Positions 17,564-27,354 of a stretch of DNA of 64,000 nt are shown piece by piece. Under the pieces are notes generated by a model. It did not search any database, had not been told where the DNA came from, and saw only the letters and a list, made by a program, of their open reading frames with translations. Source of the DNA: Staphylococcus borealis (GTDB taxonomy: Bacteria; Bacillota; Bacilli; Staphylococcales; Staphylococcaceae). The position numbers and the translations under genes are program-made. Location of the stretch: assembly GCF_001224225.1 (NCBI RefSeq), contig NZ_CUEE01000005.1, positions 178,501 to 242,500 of the forward strand, given 5' to 3'. The first letter of the stretch is position 1. Each line of letters begins with the position of its first letter.

Positions 17564-18300
17564 AATAAGGCGAAACCTCCTAACAATACACCCGGGAAGA
17601 AGAAGAGCCACGGTGCGCCGTTGAAATAACTTTTCCCATCAAAAAGAATGGTTCCTAACTCAGGCGTCGGCGGTTTAATACCTAGTCCTAGAAAGGCAAG
17701 GCCAGATATGCTGAGCATCATTTTGCCAAAGTCAGCCGTTACCAAAGCGAATATATTACTTAATAAATGTGGAATCACATGTGTTACTGTCGTTTTGAAT
17801 GTTGAGTTCCCACTCAATCGTGCATATTGAACAAATGGACGTTTTTGAATATCTCGCGTTAAATTTCTGAAGTAACGTAAATAACGTCCTATCCATCCAA
17901 TCGTTAAAGCAAGTATTAAACCTATCATGGAGTTACTTACTAAACTTAAAATGACTAATGCGATAATAAATGACGGAATAGCCAACAACATATCGGCAAC
18001 AAACATAATGATTTGATCTAACCATCGTCTTTCTATGCCTGCAATTAAGCCAAAGATAAGTCCTATACAAACACTTAATAGAATCACTATACCTGTTAAA
18101 CTCAATGTGACAAGACTACCGACAATCAGTCTTACTAAGAAGTCTCTGCCTAATTGATCGGTACCCAACCAATGTTGTCCATTAGGTGACTCAAGTGGAT
18201 CCAAATGTTGCGTGTCTTGCATTAAACCATACGTCATTAATACAACTATCAAACTCAATAGTGAACCTATTGCGATGTACGTTTGATATTTTTTCATCAC
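17530..18300 (-). CDS. Opp/Nik-type ABC transporter permease 2 (NikC/DppC-like)
   Basis: 256 residues, five to six membrane segments. The N-terminal extracytoplasmic stretch DPLESPNGQHWLGTDQLGRD is the DppC/NikC hallmark (HxLGTDxxGRD), and the inner-membrane EAA loop lies near residues 145-205 (GLAFLGLGIKPPTPELG). The overlap of four bases with permease 1 and 34 with the ATPase shows a tightly coupled operon. It forms the membrane channel with permease 1. Confidence 0.88.
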   Translation of the reverse strand: MMKKYQTYIAIGSLLSLIVVLMTYGLMQDTQHLDPLESPNGQHWLGTDQLGRDFLVRLIVGSLVTLSLTGIVILLSVCIGLIFGLIAGIERRWLDQIIMFVADMLLAIPSFIIALVILSLVSNSMIGLILALTIGWIGRYLRYFRNLTRDIQKRPFVQYARLSGNSTFKTTVTHVIPHLLSNIFALVTADFGKMMLSISGLAFLGLGIKPPTPELGTILFDGKSYFNGAPWLFFFPGVLLGGFALLCQIINKKITQ

Positions 18301-19253
18301 ATCGCACCTCTTTTCTCATTGCCTGACTGCTGGGTGTGACGTCGTCGAAGTCTAGGTTCATTCTTCAAGATAATCACATCGCCTAAATAATTCATTAGCA
18401 TAATAAAGACGATGATAAAGATGACAATGCCCTGAATTAGTGGATAATCTCGTTGGTTAATAGCATTAATCAACAATTTACCTATACCAGACATGCTGAA
18501 GATAACTTCAAGTATTACGGTTTTTCCAATTAAATGAATGACACTGTTAATTGAAATGGTCATTAGTGGTGCAAATATCTCTTTAATTTGTACGATGATA
18601 CGCGCTTTTAACGAGAAATGTCTTAACTGCGCAAGTTGATACGCATCTTGATCTAACGTTTGCGCAATCAGATGTGCTGTCATCAATAAGATATGACACC
18701 CTTCTATAACAACAATTGTGAAGATGGGCAGCACAAAGTGTTGCCATGAATCACTACCTACAAATGGTAACCATTGCCAACGTACGCCTAAATAATAAAT
18801 GAATAAAATAGCTAACCAGTATTCTGGCATTGAGGTCATCACTTGGGCGAATCCACGAATTCCATTAGCGTAACGTGTATGCGGACGCGTCCCAACGAAG
18901 TAACCAACAATATAGCCAAATGGCAACATGATACAACTAGAGACAATGATTAGCACAAGCGTCGGCATGATGGCTTCCATTATCATAGCGGTAACCGCTT
19001 CGTTGGTACTAAAGCTGTATCCTAAGTTGCCCGTAAGTGCATGTCCAACCCAATCGATATATCTAAGTAACACATGTTGTCCTAAGCCAAGTTGATGTTG
19101 TGCCGCTTCAATATTGTCTTGCGTAATCGACGTATAACCATGACGTTGTAGATACAGAATCGCTGGATTACCAGATGTCTTCTCAACTAAAATGAAGATA
19201 ATAAACGAACTTACGATTAAATAAAGTATGAATTTAATTGTACGTTTGAGCAT
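18297..19253 (-). CDS. Opp/Nik-type ABC transporter permease 1 (NikB/DppB-like)
   Basis: 318 residues with six membrane segments. Shows the DppB/NikB features: an N-terminal segment followed by a long extracytoplasmic loop with QHQLGLGQ-like sequence (AAQHQLGLGQHVLLRYIDW), GNLGYSFST, then MTSMPEYWLAILFIYYLGV. Encoded two bases after the binding-protein gene. Partner of permease 2. Confidence 0.88.
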   Translation of the reverse strand: MLKRTIKFILYLIVSSFIIFILVEKTSGNPAILYLQRHGYTSITQDNIEAAQHQLGLGQHVLLRYIDWVGHALTGNLGYSFSTNEAVTAMIMEAIMPTLVLIIVSSCIMLPFGYIVGYFVGTRPHTRYANGIRGFAQVMTSMPEYWLAILFIYYLGVRWQWLPFVGSDSWQHFVLPIFTIVVIEGCHILLMTAHLIAQTLDQDAYQLAQLRHFSLKARIIVQIKEIFAPLMTISINSVIHLIGKTVILEVIFSMSGIGKLLINAINQRDYPLIQGIVIFIIVFIMLMNYLGDVIILKNEPRLRRRHTQQSGNEKRGAM

Positions 19254-19255
19254 TG

Positions 19256-20809
19256 TTATTCATTAACTTTCAACGCTTTATAATCAATTGGTGCATCCGT
19301 AAGTCCAGAGAATTTGAATTGTTTTACTTTATCACTCACTACAAACGTCTCATTTGGATAAGCAATTGGCACACCATAGTATTGTTGATTAAAGTGTTTA
19401 AATATGTCATCAAACGAACGCTGTTGGTCTTCTTTTGATACGGTTGATGGGAAATCGTCTAGCTGTTTCGTTAATGTTTCATCATCAGCTAACACGCCTG
19501 GTTGACCATCATTATTTTTAAACACTGAACTCATAAAGTTGTAAGGCATTAGTGCATCTGAATATGTTCTATAGAAAATCAAATCATAGTCTTTTTTCGT
19601 CCATAATGTATCATAGTATGATTGTGAATCTAACGTTTTCACATTTAACTTAATACCGGCTTGTTTAAGCTGACGTTGCACTTTTTCTGCTTTATCTTTC
19701 CAACTTGGGAACTCTGCAGTTTGAATGACTAAGTTAAATGATAAAGGTTTGCCATTCTTTTCAAAGATGCCGTCATCGTTTTTATGATAGCCTTCTGATT
19801 TAAGTAACTTTTCAGCCGCTTTCATATCATAATCGTGTGGCTGTTGATTATCTTTAGTCACAAATTGTACGTTCTTCTGGAACAGACCATTTACAGATTT
19901 GCCCACAATGTCTTTCGCATCGATGCTCTTACTTATCGCTTCACGAATTGCGCGATGATTTAATACATCATTTTTAGGGTTAAATGCCATAAAGTGACTT
20001 ACTGTGCTAGGTCTATCTTCAATCGTTAAGTTCTTATTTTTCTTATCTTGTTTGATTTGTTCATCTGAGAGCATACCTAAAGCACCACCAGAAATATCTA
20101 CAGAACCACTTTGTACTGCAGAATTTCTTGAGTCCCCATCTTCAATCGTTTGGAATGCAAGATGATAATTGACTGGGTGACCGTTGTCGAAATATTTATT
20201 TGGCTTCATTGTCGTTTTTTCTTTACCAGTTTTATCAACAACAAATGCACCTGTCCCAATCGCTTTTTCAAATTTACCGTTTACTTTACCATCTTCTACT
20301 GAATGTGGACTCATAATACGCAACGGTCTCACTTGTGTTAATTCATTTAACACTTGATTTGATGGAGATTTCAATCTAATTTGGACCACGTGATCATTTT
20401 TAACAACGACCTTATCTAATTTTTTTAACGTTTCTACAGTCGTATCTTTATTCATCGCTTTCGCACGATCAATTGAGAATTTCACGGCCTTAGCATCTAA
20501 TGCTGAACCATCTGAGAATTTAACGTTCTTTTTCAAATGGAATTCATAAACTTTCCCTGATTCATCAACGCGCCATTTATCTGCTAAACCTGCTTTAACG
20601 CCCTTATCTTTGTCGTATTTAACTAATGCATCATACACTGCACTATAAACGGGCATCGCTGCATCATAGCCTTGCGCGTCAAGTTTATCCGCCTTTGCTT
20701 CAGTAGGTAGCGATACCGTAACATCTTTATCTTCTTTTTGACCATTGCCACAACCCGCTAATAAGAGCGTAGCACTTGCTGCTACCGTCATTAATATACG
20801 TTTCTTCAT
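19256..20809 (-). CDS. Nickel/peptide-type ABC transporter substrate-binding lipoprotein
   Basis: 517 residues of SBP family 5 (NikA/DppA/CntA type). Lipobox LLLAGC at residues about 16-20 anchors it to the outer face of the membrane. Motifs GLADKWRVDESGKVYEFHLK and KFSDGSALDAKAVKFSIDRA are family hallmarks. The ATG overlaps the stop of the methyltransferase gene by four bases. A Zur-like box upstream of the operon argues for metal or metal-chelate import under zinc limitation; the closest functional models are NikA, which binds Ni-(His)2, and CntA, which binds staphylopine-metal. The ligand here is unknown. Confidence 0.85.
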   Translation of the reverse strand: MKKRILMTVAASATLLLAGCGNGQKEDKDVTVSLPTEAKADKLDAQGYDAAMPVYSAVYDALVKYDKDKGVKAGLADKWRVDESGKVYEFHLKKNVKFSDGSALDAKAVKFSIDRAKAMNKDTTVETLKKLDKVVVKNDHVVQIRLKSPSNQVLNELTQVRPLRIMSPHSVEDGKVNGKFEKAIGTGAFVVDKTGKEKTTMKPNKYFDNGHPVNYHLAFQTIEDGDSRNSAVQSGSVDISGGALGMLSDEQIKQDKKNKNLTIEDRPSTVSHFMAFNPKNDVLNHRAIREAISKSIDAKDIVGKSVNGLFQKNVQFVTKDNQQPHDYDMKAAEKLLKSEGYHKNDDGIFEKNGKPLSFNLVIQTAEFPSWKDKAEKVQRQLKQAGIKLNVKTLDSQSYYDTLWTKKDYDLIFYRTYSDALMPYNFMSSVFKNNDGQPGVLADDETLTKQLDDFPSTVSKEDQQRSFDDIFKHFNQQYYGVPIAYPNETFVVSDKVKQFKFSGLTDAPIDYKALKVNE

Positions 20810-21498
20810 TTCTCAGTACCTTCTTTCACTCTTGCTTTGATTAAAAATGATTCTTCATATAATGTTTGTAAATAATCATTTGGTGATAAATAAAAATCGC
20901 TATAATGTGTTAAATCAATCACGTCAGGTACAGGCTCTTTCATTACTGCAACTTCAAATCCTGCATTCACAAAGCTATCAACGATATGTTTTAGAGAGTG
21001 ATTCTGAGACGGTGTGGCACCATATTGATTAATCGTGTCATCCATAAACTGACGACTCGGGTTATGAGTTAAATCCGCGAATGAAGCGTAATAAACGCCG
21101 CCTGGTTTCAATACCTCTTTTAAATCTTTCGCATGTTGCGGAATATCCTCTATTAAGTATAAGACAGACGTACTTACAGCCGTATCAAATATGTGCTTCG
21201 TTTCTTGTGGTTTATCTGTTAAATAGTATGTAAGTGGACGTTGTCCTTTTAATGTCTCTGCCTTTTCCAAAGATAAACGTGCTAAATCGATGCCAACACC
21301 TTCTTTAAACGGTGTTGTATCGTATAATTGTCGTAAAAATCCGCCTTGATTACATCCCACATCTAAAATCGTTTTCCCTTCGATGTCAGATGTATCAAGC
21401 ATTTCTATCGTTCTCTCCCAAGCTTCTTGATGGTCTCGTGCCATATCATCATCTGATTCTTGACCTTTTTGCCACCAAACGTCATAAGTCTTAGTCAT
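20806..21498 (-). CDS. Class I SAM-dependent methyltransferase in a metal-uptake operon
   Basis: 230 residues. SAM motif I is ILDVGCNQGGFLRQL (residues about 43-57), motif II GVGIDLARLSLEKA (about 69-82), and LKPGGVYYASFADL (about 130-143) the post-motif. It opens the operon just after the Zur-like box and overlaps the binding-protein gene by four bases. No cntKLM-type racemase, nicotianamine-synthase-like or dehydrogenase genes are beside it, so the methyl acceptor (a chelator, histidine or a metabolite) cannot be named. Its fixed place with the importer suggests it modifies the imported ligand. Confidence 0.85.
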   Translation of the reverse strand: MTKTYDVWWQKGQESDDDMARDHQEAWERTIEMLDTSDIEGKTILDVGCNQGGFLRQLYDTTPFKEGVGIDLARLSLEKAETLKGQRPLTYYLTDKPQETKHIFDTAVSTSVLYLIEDIPQHAKDLKEVLKPGGVYYASFADLTHNPSRQFMDDTINQYGATPSQNHSLKHIVDSFVNAGFEVAVMKEPVPDVIDLTHYSDFYLSPNDYLQTLYEESFLIKARVKEGTEK

Positions 21499-21519
21499 TT
21501 CATTCTCCTCGCTTACTTT

Positions 21520-21540
21520 AAATCGTAATAATTACGTTTT
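21520..21540. promoter_or_regulatory. Zur-like box, methyltransferase/ABC operon
   Basis: AAATCGTAAT-A-ATTACGTTTT, a 10-1-10 inverted repeat matching the known staphylococcal Zur consensus (TAAATCGTAATNATTACG). It lies 22 bases upstream of the methyltransferase ATG. Confidence 0.8.
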
Positions 21541-21608
21541 AAATAGTACTACACTATGTACATTTACACAATAAGAATTTTTTAAAGTCATGAATGAACG
21601 CAAAAAAA

Positions 21609-21656
21609 TAAGCTATGGGCGCGGGACATTGATCGATGTCCCAGGCTCACAGCTTA
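21609..21656 (-). terminator. Terminator after brnQ
   Basis: Inner stem GGGACAT/ATGTCCC inside an outer AAGCT/AGCTT arm; a run of T follows on the minus strand. Confidence 0.8.
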
Positions 21657-21667
21657 TAACTGCATAT

Positions 21668-23029
21668 TTATTGTGTTTGTGTATGTCTACGAGAACGAAT
21701 TGAATAAACGATTAGTCCTATAATAAATCCTAAAATTGCTGGAACGATCCAGCCCATACCAATTGTAAAGAATGGTAAATAGTGTTCGGCAAAGCCAATT
21801 AATGTTTGCGCGAATGATGTCTTCGCAAAGAATTCTGGACTTGCATTGATGCCGTCAAAGAATGCTGCAAACATAGTAAAGAACGTTGTAAATTTATAAA
21901 CTATTGTCGAATGATTAAATAATGGGCTGACAAGTGTTAATAAAATAAGTGTAATCGCTAATGGATAGATAAACATAAGTACAGGTGTTGAATACATAAT
22001 GATCTTAGTTAATCCGACATTCGCGAAGATACAGGCAAGTAGTGCGACACCTGTTGCCAACCAAAGGTAATTCATTTTCGGGAATAGTTCTGTGAATGTT
22101 TCTGAAAAGGCAGTTATTAAACCAATCGCCGTCTTCAAACATGCCACAATAATAATTAGCGATAAGATGATAATGCCATAATCTCCAAGATAGTGTTGCG
22201 CGATTTGAGCAAGTGCGATACCACCATTTTCACTCACTTTAAAATGGCCTAAACTCATCGTACCCATTAAAGCAAGTAACGTGTAAATCACGCCCATTCC
22301 TACGATACTTATAAATCCTGACTTAAACGTTTCTTTAGCAATCCCATTCGGATTGGTAATACCTAATTTCTTAATCGTTGTCACAATGATAATCCCGAAT
22401 GCGAGTGATGCGAGTGCGTCTAGCGTATTATAGCCGTCAATAAAGCCTTTCAATAAGACACTATTACTATAGTTTGCACTTATTGGCGCATGACTAACAC
22501 CACCCATAGGTTTAATAAACGCTAAGACAACTACGATACCTAGCAATACTAGAAATACTGGATTTAAGAATTTGCCTATGTAATCTAAAATTTTAGATGG
22601 CTTCCTAGAGAAAAACCATGCTATTAGAAAGAATAAAATACTGAATATCGGTAACACTAACTTTCCAGTGCTTGCCGAAATAAATGGTGAAAATGCAATT
22701 TCATACGATGTTGTTGCAAGTCTTGGTAACGCAAAAAACGGTCCAATTACTAAATATAGGGCAATTGTAAATGCATATGCATAGCCTTTACTCACTCTAG
22801 ATGAAATATCGAAAACGCCATTCGTTTTAGAGATACCAATGGCTACGATACCTAGGAAAGGTAACCCAATCGCTGTAATTAAGAATCCTAAATTAGCAAG
22901 CCAAACATTGGCACCTGCTGTTTGTCCAAGATGAATAGGAAAGATTAAATTTCCTGCACCAAAGAATAAACCAAACAACATCGAACCAATAAATATATTT
23001 TCTTTGATTGAAAGTTTCTGTTTCATCAT
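21668..23029 (-). CDS. brnQ: Branched-chain amino acid transporter (BrnQ/LIV-II family)
   Basis: 453 residues and about 12 membrane segments. The opening [20 protein letters not shown] and [11 protein letters not shown] are characteristic of the LIVCS family, which imports Leu, Ile and Val with Na+ or H+. Staphylococci have several paralogues; which one this is cannot be told. It lies between the two Zur-box transcription units but has its own terminator and no visible Zur box. Start by AGGAGAG upstream of two consecutive ATGs; the first is used. Confidence 0.88.
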   Translation of the reverse strand: MMKQKLSIKENIFIGSMLFGLFFGAGNLIFPIHLGQTAGANVWLANLGFLITAIGLPFLGIVAIGISKTNGVFDISSRVSKGYAYAFTIALYLVIGPFFALPRLATTSYEIAFSPFISASTGKLVLPIFSILFFLIAWFFSRKPSKILDYIGKFLNPVFLVLLGIVVVLAFIKPMGGVSHAPISANYSNSVLLKGFIDGYNTLDALASLAFGIIIVTTIKKLGITNPNGIAKETFKSGFISIVGMGVIYTLLALMGTMSLGHFKVSENGGIALAQIAQHYLGDYGIIILSLIIIVACLKTAIGLITAFSETFTELFPKMNYLWLATGVALLACIFANVGLTKIIMYSTPVLMFIYPLAITLILLTLVSPLFNHSTIVYKFTTFFTMFAAFFDGINASPEFFAKTSFAQTLIGFAEHYLPFFTIGMGWIVPAILGFIIGLIVYSIRSRRHTQTQ

Positions 23030-23148
23030 GTGTTACATCTCTCCTATTATGTGTTTACTAGCTATTATACATAAATTTAACATCTATTTGTTCAAAATAT
23101 TCAATAAATTTAAATCGTCACTATATTCACTGGATGATTCCATAAAAA

Positions 23149-23198
23149 AACACCTCGTAATGGGCGTTTTGATTATTTCACGCAATCTACGAGGTGTT
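23149..23198 (-). terminator. Terminator after the ZagA-like gene
   Basis: CACCTCGTA pairs with TACGAGGTG, flanked by an A7 run that gives a T-run on the minus strand. Confidence 0.8.
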
Positions 23199-23258
23199 AT
23201 CGTCCATCCTAAGCCACGTTGTCTTTCAAACATTAACAACTGGAACGATGGTATGATA

Positions 23259-24458
23259 TTAAGCTTTTCGAATTTGCCATTGATATGGATCTTCTAATTG
23301 ATTCCAATCACTACCAATTTCATCGCTATTTACTAAGCATTGATCTAATTCCTTTACAATTTGTTCTTGATCTAATTCTGTACCGATAATTACAAATTGT
23401 GTATTTCTGTCACCATATTCGATATCCCAACTTTCGGCAACATCTGGTCGTTGATTAAGAATTTGTTCTCGTTGTTCTGGCGACATTGCAGCTACCCAAT
23501 ACGTTACCGGACTAATATTACAAGATGAACCTGCTTGAGATAATAAGCATGCAACTTGATTATATTGTGCTAACCAAACAATCCCTTTTGCACGAACAAT
23601 GTTATTAGGCATTTGTTCTAACCAATCATTGAAACGTTTCGCGTGAAACGGTAAACGTCTTGAATAGACAAATGATCCAATCCCATACTCTTCTGTCTCA
23701 GGTGTATGTTCAGCGTGACCACCTTCAGTTAATTCTTTTATCCAACCTGCAGAATTACTTGCTTGTTCAAAATCAAAGCGACCTGTATTTAACACGTCAT
23801 TGATATCCACTTCGGCATTTGTCGTTTTGATTAATTTAGCATCCGGTTGTAATTTTCTTAAGATGTTTTCTAATTTTGTTAATTCCGCTTCGGTAACTAA
23901 ATCCGTCTTATTGATCACTAACACATCACAGAATTCGACTTGATCAATGAGTAAATCGGTAATTGAGCGTTCATCTGTTTGGTCCGCACCTTGATCACGA
24001 TCGACAAGTAAATCTTCAGAATTAATGTCATTAATAAATCGGTTCGCATCTACAACAGTTACCATCGTATCTAGTCGACAAATAGAAGTTAAATCAATAC
24101 CTAATGCGTCGTCAATATAAGAGAAGGTTTGTGCAACAGGTACCGGTTCAGATATCCCTGTAGATTCAATCACAATATAATCAATATTTCCTTTTTCTAC
24201 TAGACGCTCAACTTCTTGCAATAAATCATCTCTTAACGTACAGCAAATACAACCATTAGATAATTCGACTAATTTTTCATCTGTTCGAGATAACCCGCCC
24301 CCATCAGCAACTAAGTCTTTATCAATATTTACCTCACTCATATCATTCACAATAACCGCAATTCGACGGCCTTCACGATTATTTAAAATGTGGTTAAGTA
24401 ATGTTGTCTTACCTGATCCAAGATAACCACTCAATACCGTTACAGGTATCTTGCCCAT
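23259..24458 (-). CDS. COG0523-family GTPase, ZagA/YciC-like zinc metallochaperone
   Basis: 399 residues. Walker [13 protein letters not shown] (residues about 8-19), metal-binding CxCC motif in [12 protein letters not shown] (about 69-80), G4 motif NKTD, and a C-terminal CobW_C domain (about 270-399) that contains [18 protein letters not shown] and [16 protein letters not shown] His/Glu stretch ([12 protein letters not shown]) precedes the C-terminal domain. Bacillus ZagA delivers zinc to client enzymes during starvation. The Zur-like box 22 bases upstream supports that role. Monocistronic. Confidence 0.9.
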   Translation of the reverse strand: MGKIPVTVLSGYLGSGKTTLLNHILNNREGRRIAVIVNDMSEVNIDKDLVADGGGLSRTDEKLVELSNGCICCTLRDDLLQEVERLVEKGNIDYIVIESTGISEPVPVAQTFSYIDDALGIDLTSICRLDTMVTVVDANRFINDINSEDLLVDRDQGADQTDERSITDLLIDQVEFCDVLVINKTDLVTEAELTKLENILRKLQPDAKLIKTTNAEVDINDVLNTGRFDFEQASNSAGWIKELTEGGHAEHTPETEEYGIGSFVYSRRLPFHAKRFNDWLEQMPNNIVRAKGIVWLAQYNQVACLLSQAGSSCNISPVTYWVAAMSPEQREQILNQRPDVAESWDIEYGDRNTQFVIIGTELDQEQIVKELDQCLVNSDEIGSDWNQLEDPYQWQIRKA

Positions 24459-24480
24459 AAAATCATACCTTTCTTTTTAT

Positions 24481-24501
24481 AAATCGTAATTATTACGTTT
24501 T
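24481..24501. promoter_or_regulatory. Zur-like box, ZagA-like gene
   Basis: AAATCGTAAT-T-ATTACGTTTT, a near-copy of the site at 21520-21540 (one base different, at the centre). Just upstream of the COG0523 gene start. Confidence 0.8.
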
Positions 24502-24641
24502 ATATTTTACATTTAAATTTTTAATTGTCAATCAAACTAATGATGATCAAATGTAGCCATATCAATGATTAACGCTCACTCTAGAACTTATTTACCGAAA
24601 TGAATTGATACTATTTCCACACTTTTATTGACTATCTCGAC

Positions 24642-24671
24642 TTGACACGCTCTGTTTTCGGAAGTTATTAT
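24642..24671 (+). promoter_or_regulatory. Promoter of mntABC
   Basis: TTGACA (24642-24647) and TATTAT (24666-24671) with an 18-base spacer. The MntR-like palindrome lies directly downstream, over the expected transcription start. Confidence 0.6.
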
Positions 24672-24679
24672 GAAATAAA

Positions 24680-24693
24680 TTAGGTTAACCTAA
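24680..24693. promoter_or_regulatory. MntR/DtxR-type operator before mntABC
   Basis: TTAGGTTAACCTAA is a perfect 14-base palindrome and resembles DtxR/MntR-family sites, unlike the Zur boxes nearby. It implies manganese rather than zinc control. Confidence 0.65.
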
Positions 24694-24716
24694 ACTTTTA
24701 TTTAGGAGGTAGTTTT

Positions 24717-25460
24717 TTGATAGAAATTAACAACATGAATTTGCATTTAAATCATAAACATGTGCTAAAAGATATTTCTTTAAAGATTCCAATATCAGGG
24801 GAAATCATTGGCATCATGGGGCCCAACGGTGCGGGTAAGTCTTCATTGCTAAAAAGCTTGATCGGAACGTTTAACGCTAGTGGCGAGATGTATTTATATG
24901 GCAAATCCATACATAAACAATTGCAATACATTACATACATTCCTCAAAAAGCGCAATTAGACTTAGACTTCCCAATCAATGTTGAGAAAGTCATTCTATC
25001 TGGCTGCTATCAAACCATTGGCTGGTTCAAACGTGTTGATCATGCGTCTAAAACAAAATTTCAAAAACTATTAAGAGACTTAGATTTAGAAGCGTTGCAA
25101 TACAAACAAATTTCCGAGCTCAGTGGCGGTCAATTGCAACGTGTTCTTGTAGCAAGAGCATTGATGTCTGATAGTACAGTTTATTTATTAGACGAACCGT
25201 TTGTAGGCATCGATTTTAATAGTGAGCAACTTATTATGGAGAAACTTCGTCAATTAAAAGCGCAAGGTAAGCTTATTCTTATCGTGCACCATGATTTATC
25301 TAAAGCAGAAGACTATTTCGATCGTATTCTTTTACTGAATCGTACAGTTAGGTTCTTCGGTCCTAGTCATCAAGCAATGCAACCCCAATATCTCAATCGC
25401 ACATTTTTATTTAATGTGACTTCTACGTTTAATGAAGGGAGTGACACAGCAAATGACTGA
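24717..25460 (+). CDS. mntA: Manganese ABC transporter ATPase MntA
   Basis: 247 residues. Walker A GPNGAGKSSLL, signature LSGGQLQRVLVARAL, Walker B VYLLDEPFVGID and switch His in LIVHHDLSK. The Asp-containing Q-loop region IPQKAQLDLDFPINV is typical of Mn/Zn (cluster 9) importers. It uses a TTG start, supported by TAGGAGGT seven bases upstream. First gene of the mntABC operon, behind the MntR-type palindrome. Supplies energy for Mn(II) uptake. Confidence 0.88.
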   Translation: MIEINNMNLHLNHKHVLKDISLKIPISGEIIGIMGPNGAGKSSLLKSLIGTFNASGEMYLYGKSIHKQLQYITYIPQKAQLDLDFPINVEKVILSGCYQTIGWFKRVDHASKTKFQKLLRDLDLEALQYKQISELSGGQLQRVLVARALMSDSTVYLLDEPFVGIDFNSEQLIMEKLRQLKAQGKLILIVHHDLSKAEDYFDRILLLNRTVRFFGPSHQAMQPQYLNRTFLFNVTSTFNEGSDTAND

Positions 25461-26289
25461 TTTCATTCAACATTTATTTGATTATCAGTTCTTAAATCGC
25501 GCTTTAATTACATCTATTATAGTAGGCGTGGTTTGTGGGACTGTCGGAAGTTTAATCATCCTTCGAGGATTATCGTTGATGGGAGATGCGATGAGTCATG
25601 CCGTTTTACCTGGTGTGGCGTTGTCATTCTTATTCAATATTCCGATGTTCATCGGCGCATTAGTCACTGGCATGATTGCAAGTTTATTAATTGGTTACAT
25701 TTCTAATAATAGTAAAACAAAGCCAGATGCAGCGATTGGCATCAGTTTCACTGCATTTCTCGCAACGGGTGTCATCATTATTAGTCTGATAAACAGCACG
25801 ACAGATTTACATCATATTTTATTTGGTAACTTACTCGCGATTACCCGACAAACATTTTGGACAACCCTTATTATTGGTGCCATCGTGATGTTACTGATTG
25901 TCATATTGTATCGACCATTAATGATTTCAACGTTTGATCCAACATTCAGTCGCGTAAGTGGGTTGAATACAACAGTCATTCATTATTTTGTAATGCTCTT
26001 ACTCGCCTTAGTCACCGTTGCTAGTATTCAAACTGTTGGCATTATCCTAGTCGTCGCATTACTTGTTACACCGGCATCGACTGCCTTTTTAATCACAAAG
26101 AATCTTTATTCAATGATGATTGTAGCAAGTTTGATTGGCGTAGTAAGTTCGATTGTCGGATTGTACTTTAGCTTTATTTACAATCTTCCAAGCGGGGCAA
26201 CGATTGTCATTGCAACATTTAGTATATATATCTTGACCCTTCTCTTTTCAAAATTAAAAACAAAGTATAGAGGTGTACACACAACATGA
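25453..26289 (+). CDS. mntB: Manganese ABC transporter permease MntB
   Basis: 278 residues of the ABC-3 family with eight to nine membrane segments. LRGLSLMGDAMSHAVLPGVA near residues 30-50 is the conserved ABC-3 motif, and VGIILVVALLVTPASTAFLI the second. The start at ATG 25453 follows AAGGGAG and overlaps mntA by eight bases. Forms the membrane pore of the MntABC importer. Confidence 0.88.
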   Translation: MTDFIQHLFDYQFLNRALITSIIVGVVCGTVGSLIILRGLSLMGDAMSHAVLPGVALSFLFNIPMFIGALVTGMIASLLIGYISNNSKTKPDAAIGISFTAFLATGVIIISLINSTTDLHHILFGNLLAITRQTFWTTLIIGAIVMLLIVILYRPLMISTFDPTFSRVSGLNTTVIHYFVMLLLALVTVASIQTVGIILVVALLVTPASTAFLITKNLYSMMIVASLIGVVSSIVGLYFSFIYNLPSGATIVIATFSIYILTLLFSKLKTKYRGVHTT

Positions 26290-27215
26290 AAAAATTTATT
26301 CCATTACTTATTGCATTGATTCTAGTTCTAGCAGCGTGTAGTTCAAATTCTAGTGATCAACATTCTAAAAATCATGACAAATTGAAGGTTGTCACAACCA
26401 ATTCCATTATTTATGACATGGTCAAACAAGTCGGTGGTGACAAAGTAGACGTTCATAGTATCGTTCCTGTAGGACAAGACCCACATGAATACGAAGTGAA
26501 ACCGAAAGATATTAAACAACTTACTGATGCAGATGTTATCTTCTACAATGGTTTCAATTTAGAATCTGGTAACGGGTGGTTTGAAAAAGCTTTAGAACAA
26601 GCAGGCAAATCTACAGATGATAAGTCAGTCTTCGCGGTGTCTAAAGGCGTTAAGCCTATCTATTTAAATGGTGAAACAGGTAACAAGGACAAGATTGATC
26701 CACATGCATGGTTAAGTTTGGATAATGGTATTCAATACGTTAAGAATATTCAAGAACAACTTGTGAAAGCAGATGCCTCACATAAAGCAGACTATCATAA
26801 ACAAGGTGATGCTTATCTTGCCGAACTTGAAAAGTTAAACAAAGACAGTAAAGATAAATTCAATGATATTCCAAAACAAGAACGTGCTATGATTACAAGT
26901 GAAGGTGCCTTCAAATACTTCTCAAAAGCCTTTGATATCAAGCCAGGCTATATTTGGGAAATCAATACTGAGAAACAAGGTACACCGTCACAAATGAAAC
27001 AAGCTATCAAGTTTGTTAAAGACAATCACATCAAACATTTATTAGTTGAAACAAGTGTAGATAAAAAATCTATGAATAGCTTATCTGAGGAAACTGGTAA
27101 GCAGATTTACGGAGAAGTCTTTACCGATTCAATCGGAGAAAAAGGCTCTAAAGGTGATTCATATTATAAAATGATGAAACACAATATCGAAACAATCCAT
27201 GGAAGCATGGAATAG
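26286..27215 (+). CDS. mntC: Manganese-binding lipoprotein MntC
   Basis: 309 residues. Lipobox VLAAC (Cys at about 18) anchors it outside the membrane. Metal-ligand regions of cluster 9 binding proteins are present: PVGQDPHEYE (His), DPHAWLS (His), ITSEGAF (Glu) and VFTDSIG (Asp). This His-His-Glu-Asp set is the Mn type; the zinc type has a third His at the Glu position. From memory it is close to S. aureus MntC in length and sequence. The ATG overlaps the mntB stop by four bases. Confidence 0.9.
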   Translation: MKKFIPLLIALILVLAACSSNSSDQHSKNHDKLKVVTTNSIIYDMVKQVGGDKVDVHSIVPVGQDPHEYEVKPKDIKQLTDADVIFYNGFNLESGNGWFEKALEQAGKSTDDKSVFAVSKGVKPIYLNGETGNKDKIDPHAWLSLDNGIQYVKNIQEQLVKADASHKADYHKQGDAYLAELEKLNKDSKDKFNDIPKQERAMITSEGAFKYFSKAFDIKPGYIWEINTEKQGTPSQMKQAIKFVKDNHIKHLLVETSVDKKSMNSLSEETGKQIYGEVFTDSIGEKGSKGDSYYKMMKHNIETIHGSME

Positions 27216-27281
27216 ACTTAATTAAAAACAGCGCATTTAAGAAATTAAATTAATATATTATTATCATCCTCCTATTAAAAT

Positions 27282-27319
27282 AGCCAGTAAATGAATTTTT
27301 AGGAATTCATTTACTGGCT
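27282..27319 (+). terminator. Terminator after mntC
   Basis: AGCCAGTAAATGAATT pairs with AATTCATTTACTGGCT (16 bases perfect), then TATTATTTTT. Confidence 0.88.
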
Positions 27320-27354
27320 TATTATTTTTGATATGCTTAGTTAACATCTAGATC

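Noticed and set aside
16168..21498. Identity of the importer as the staphylopine (Cnt) system
   Set aside because: No cntKLM genes are present and a methyltransferase heads the operon, so this is at most a relative of Cnt or Nik.
24680..24693. Palindrome before mntABC as a fifth Zur box
   Set aside because: TTAGGTTAACCTAA lacks the ATTACG arm and fits MntR/DtxR-type sites better.
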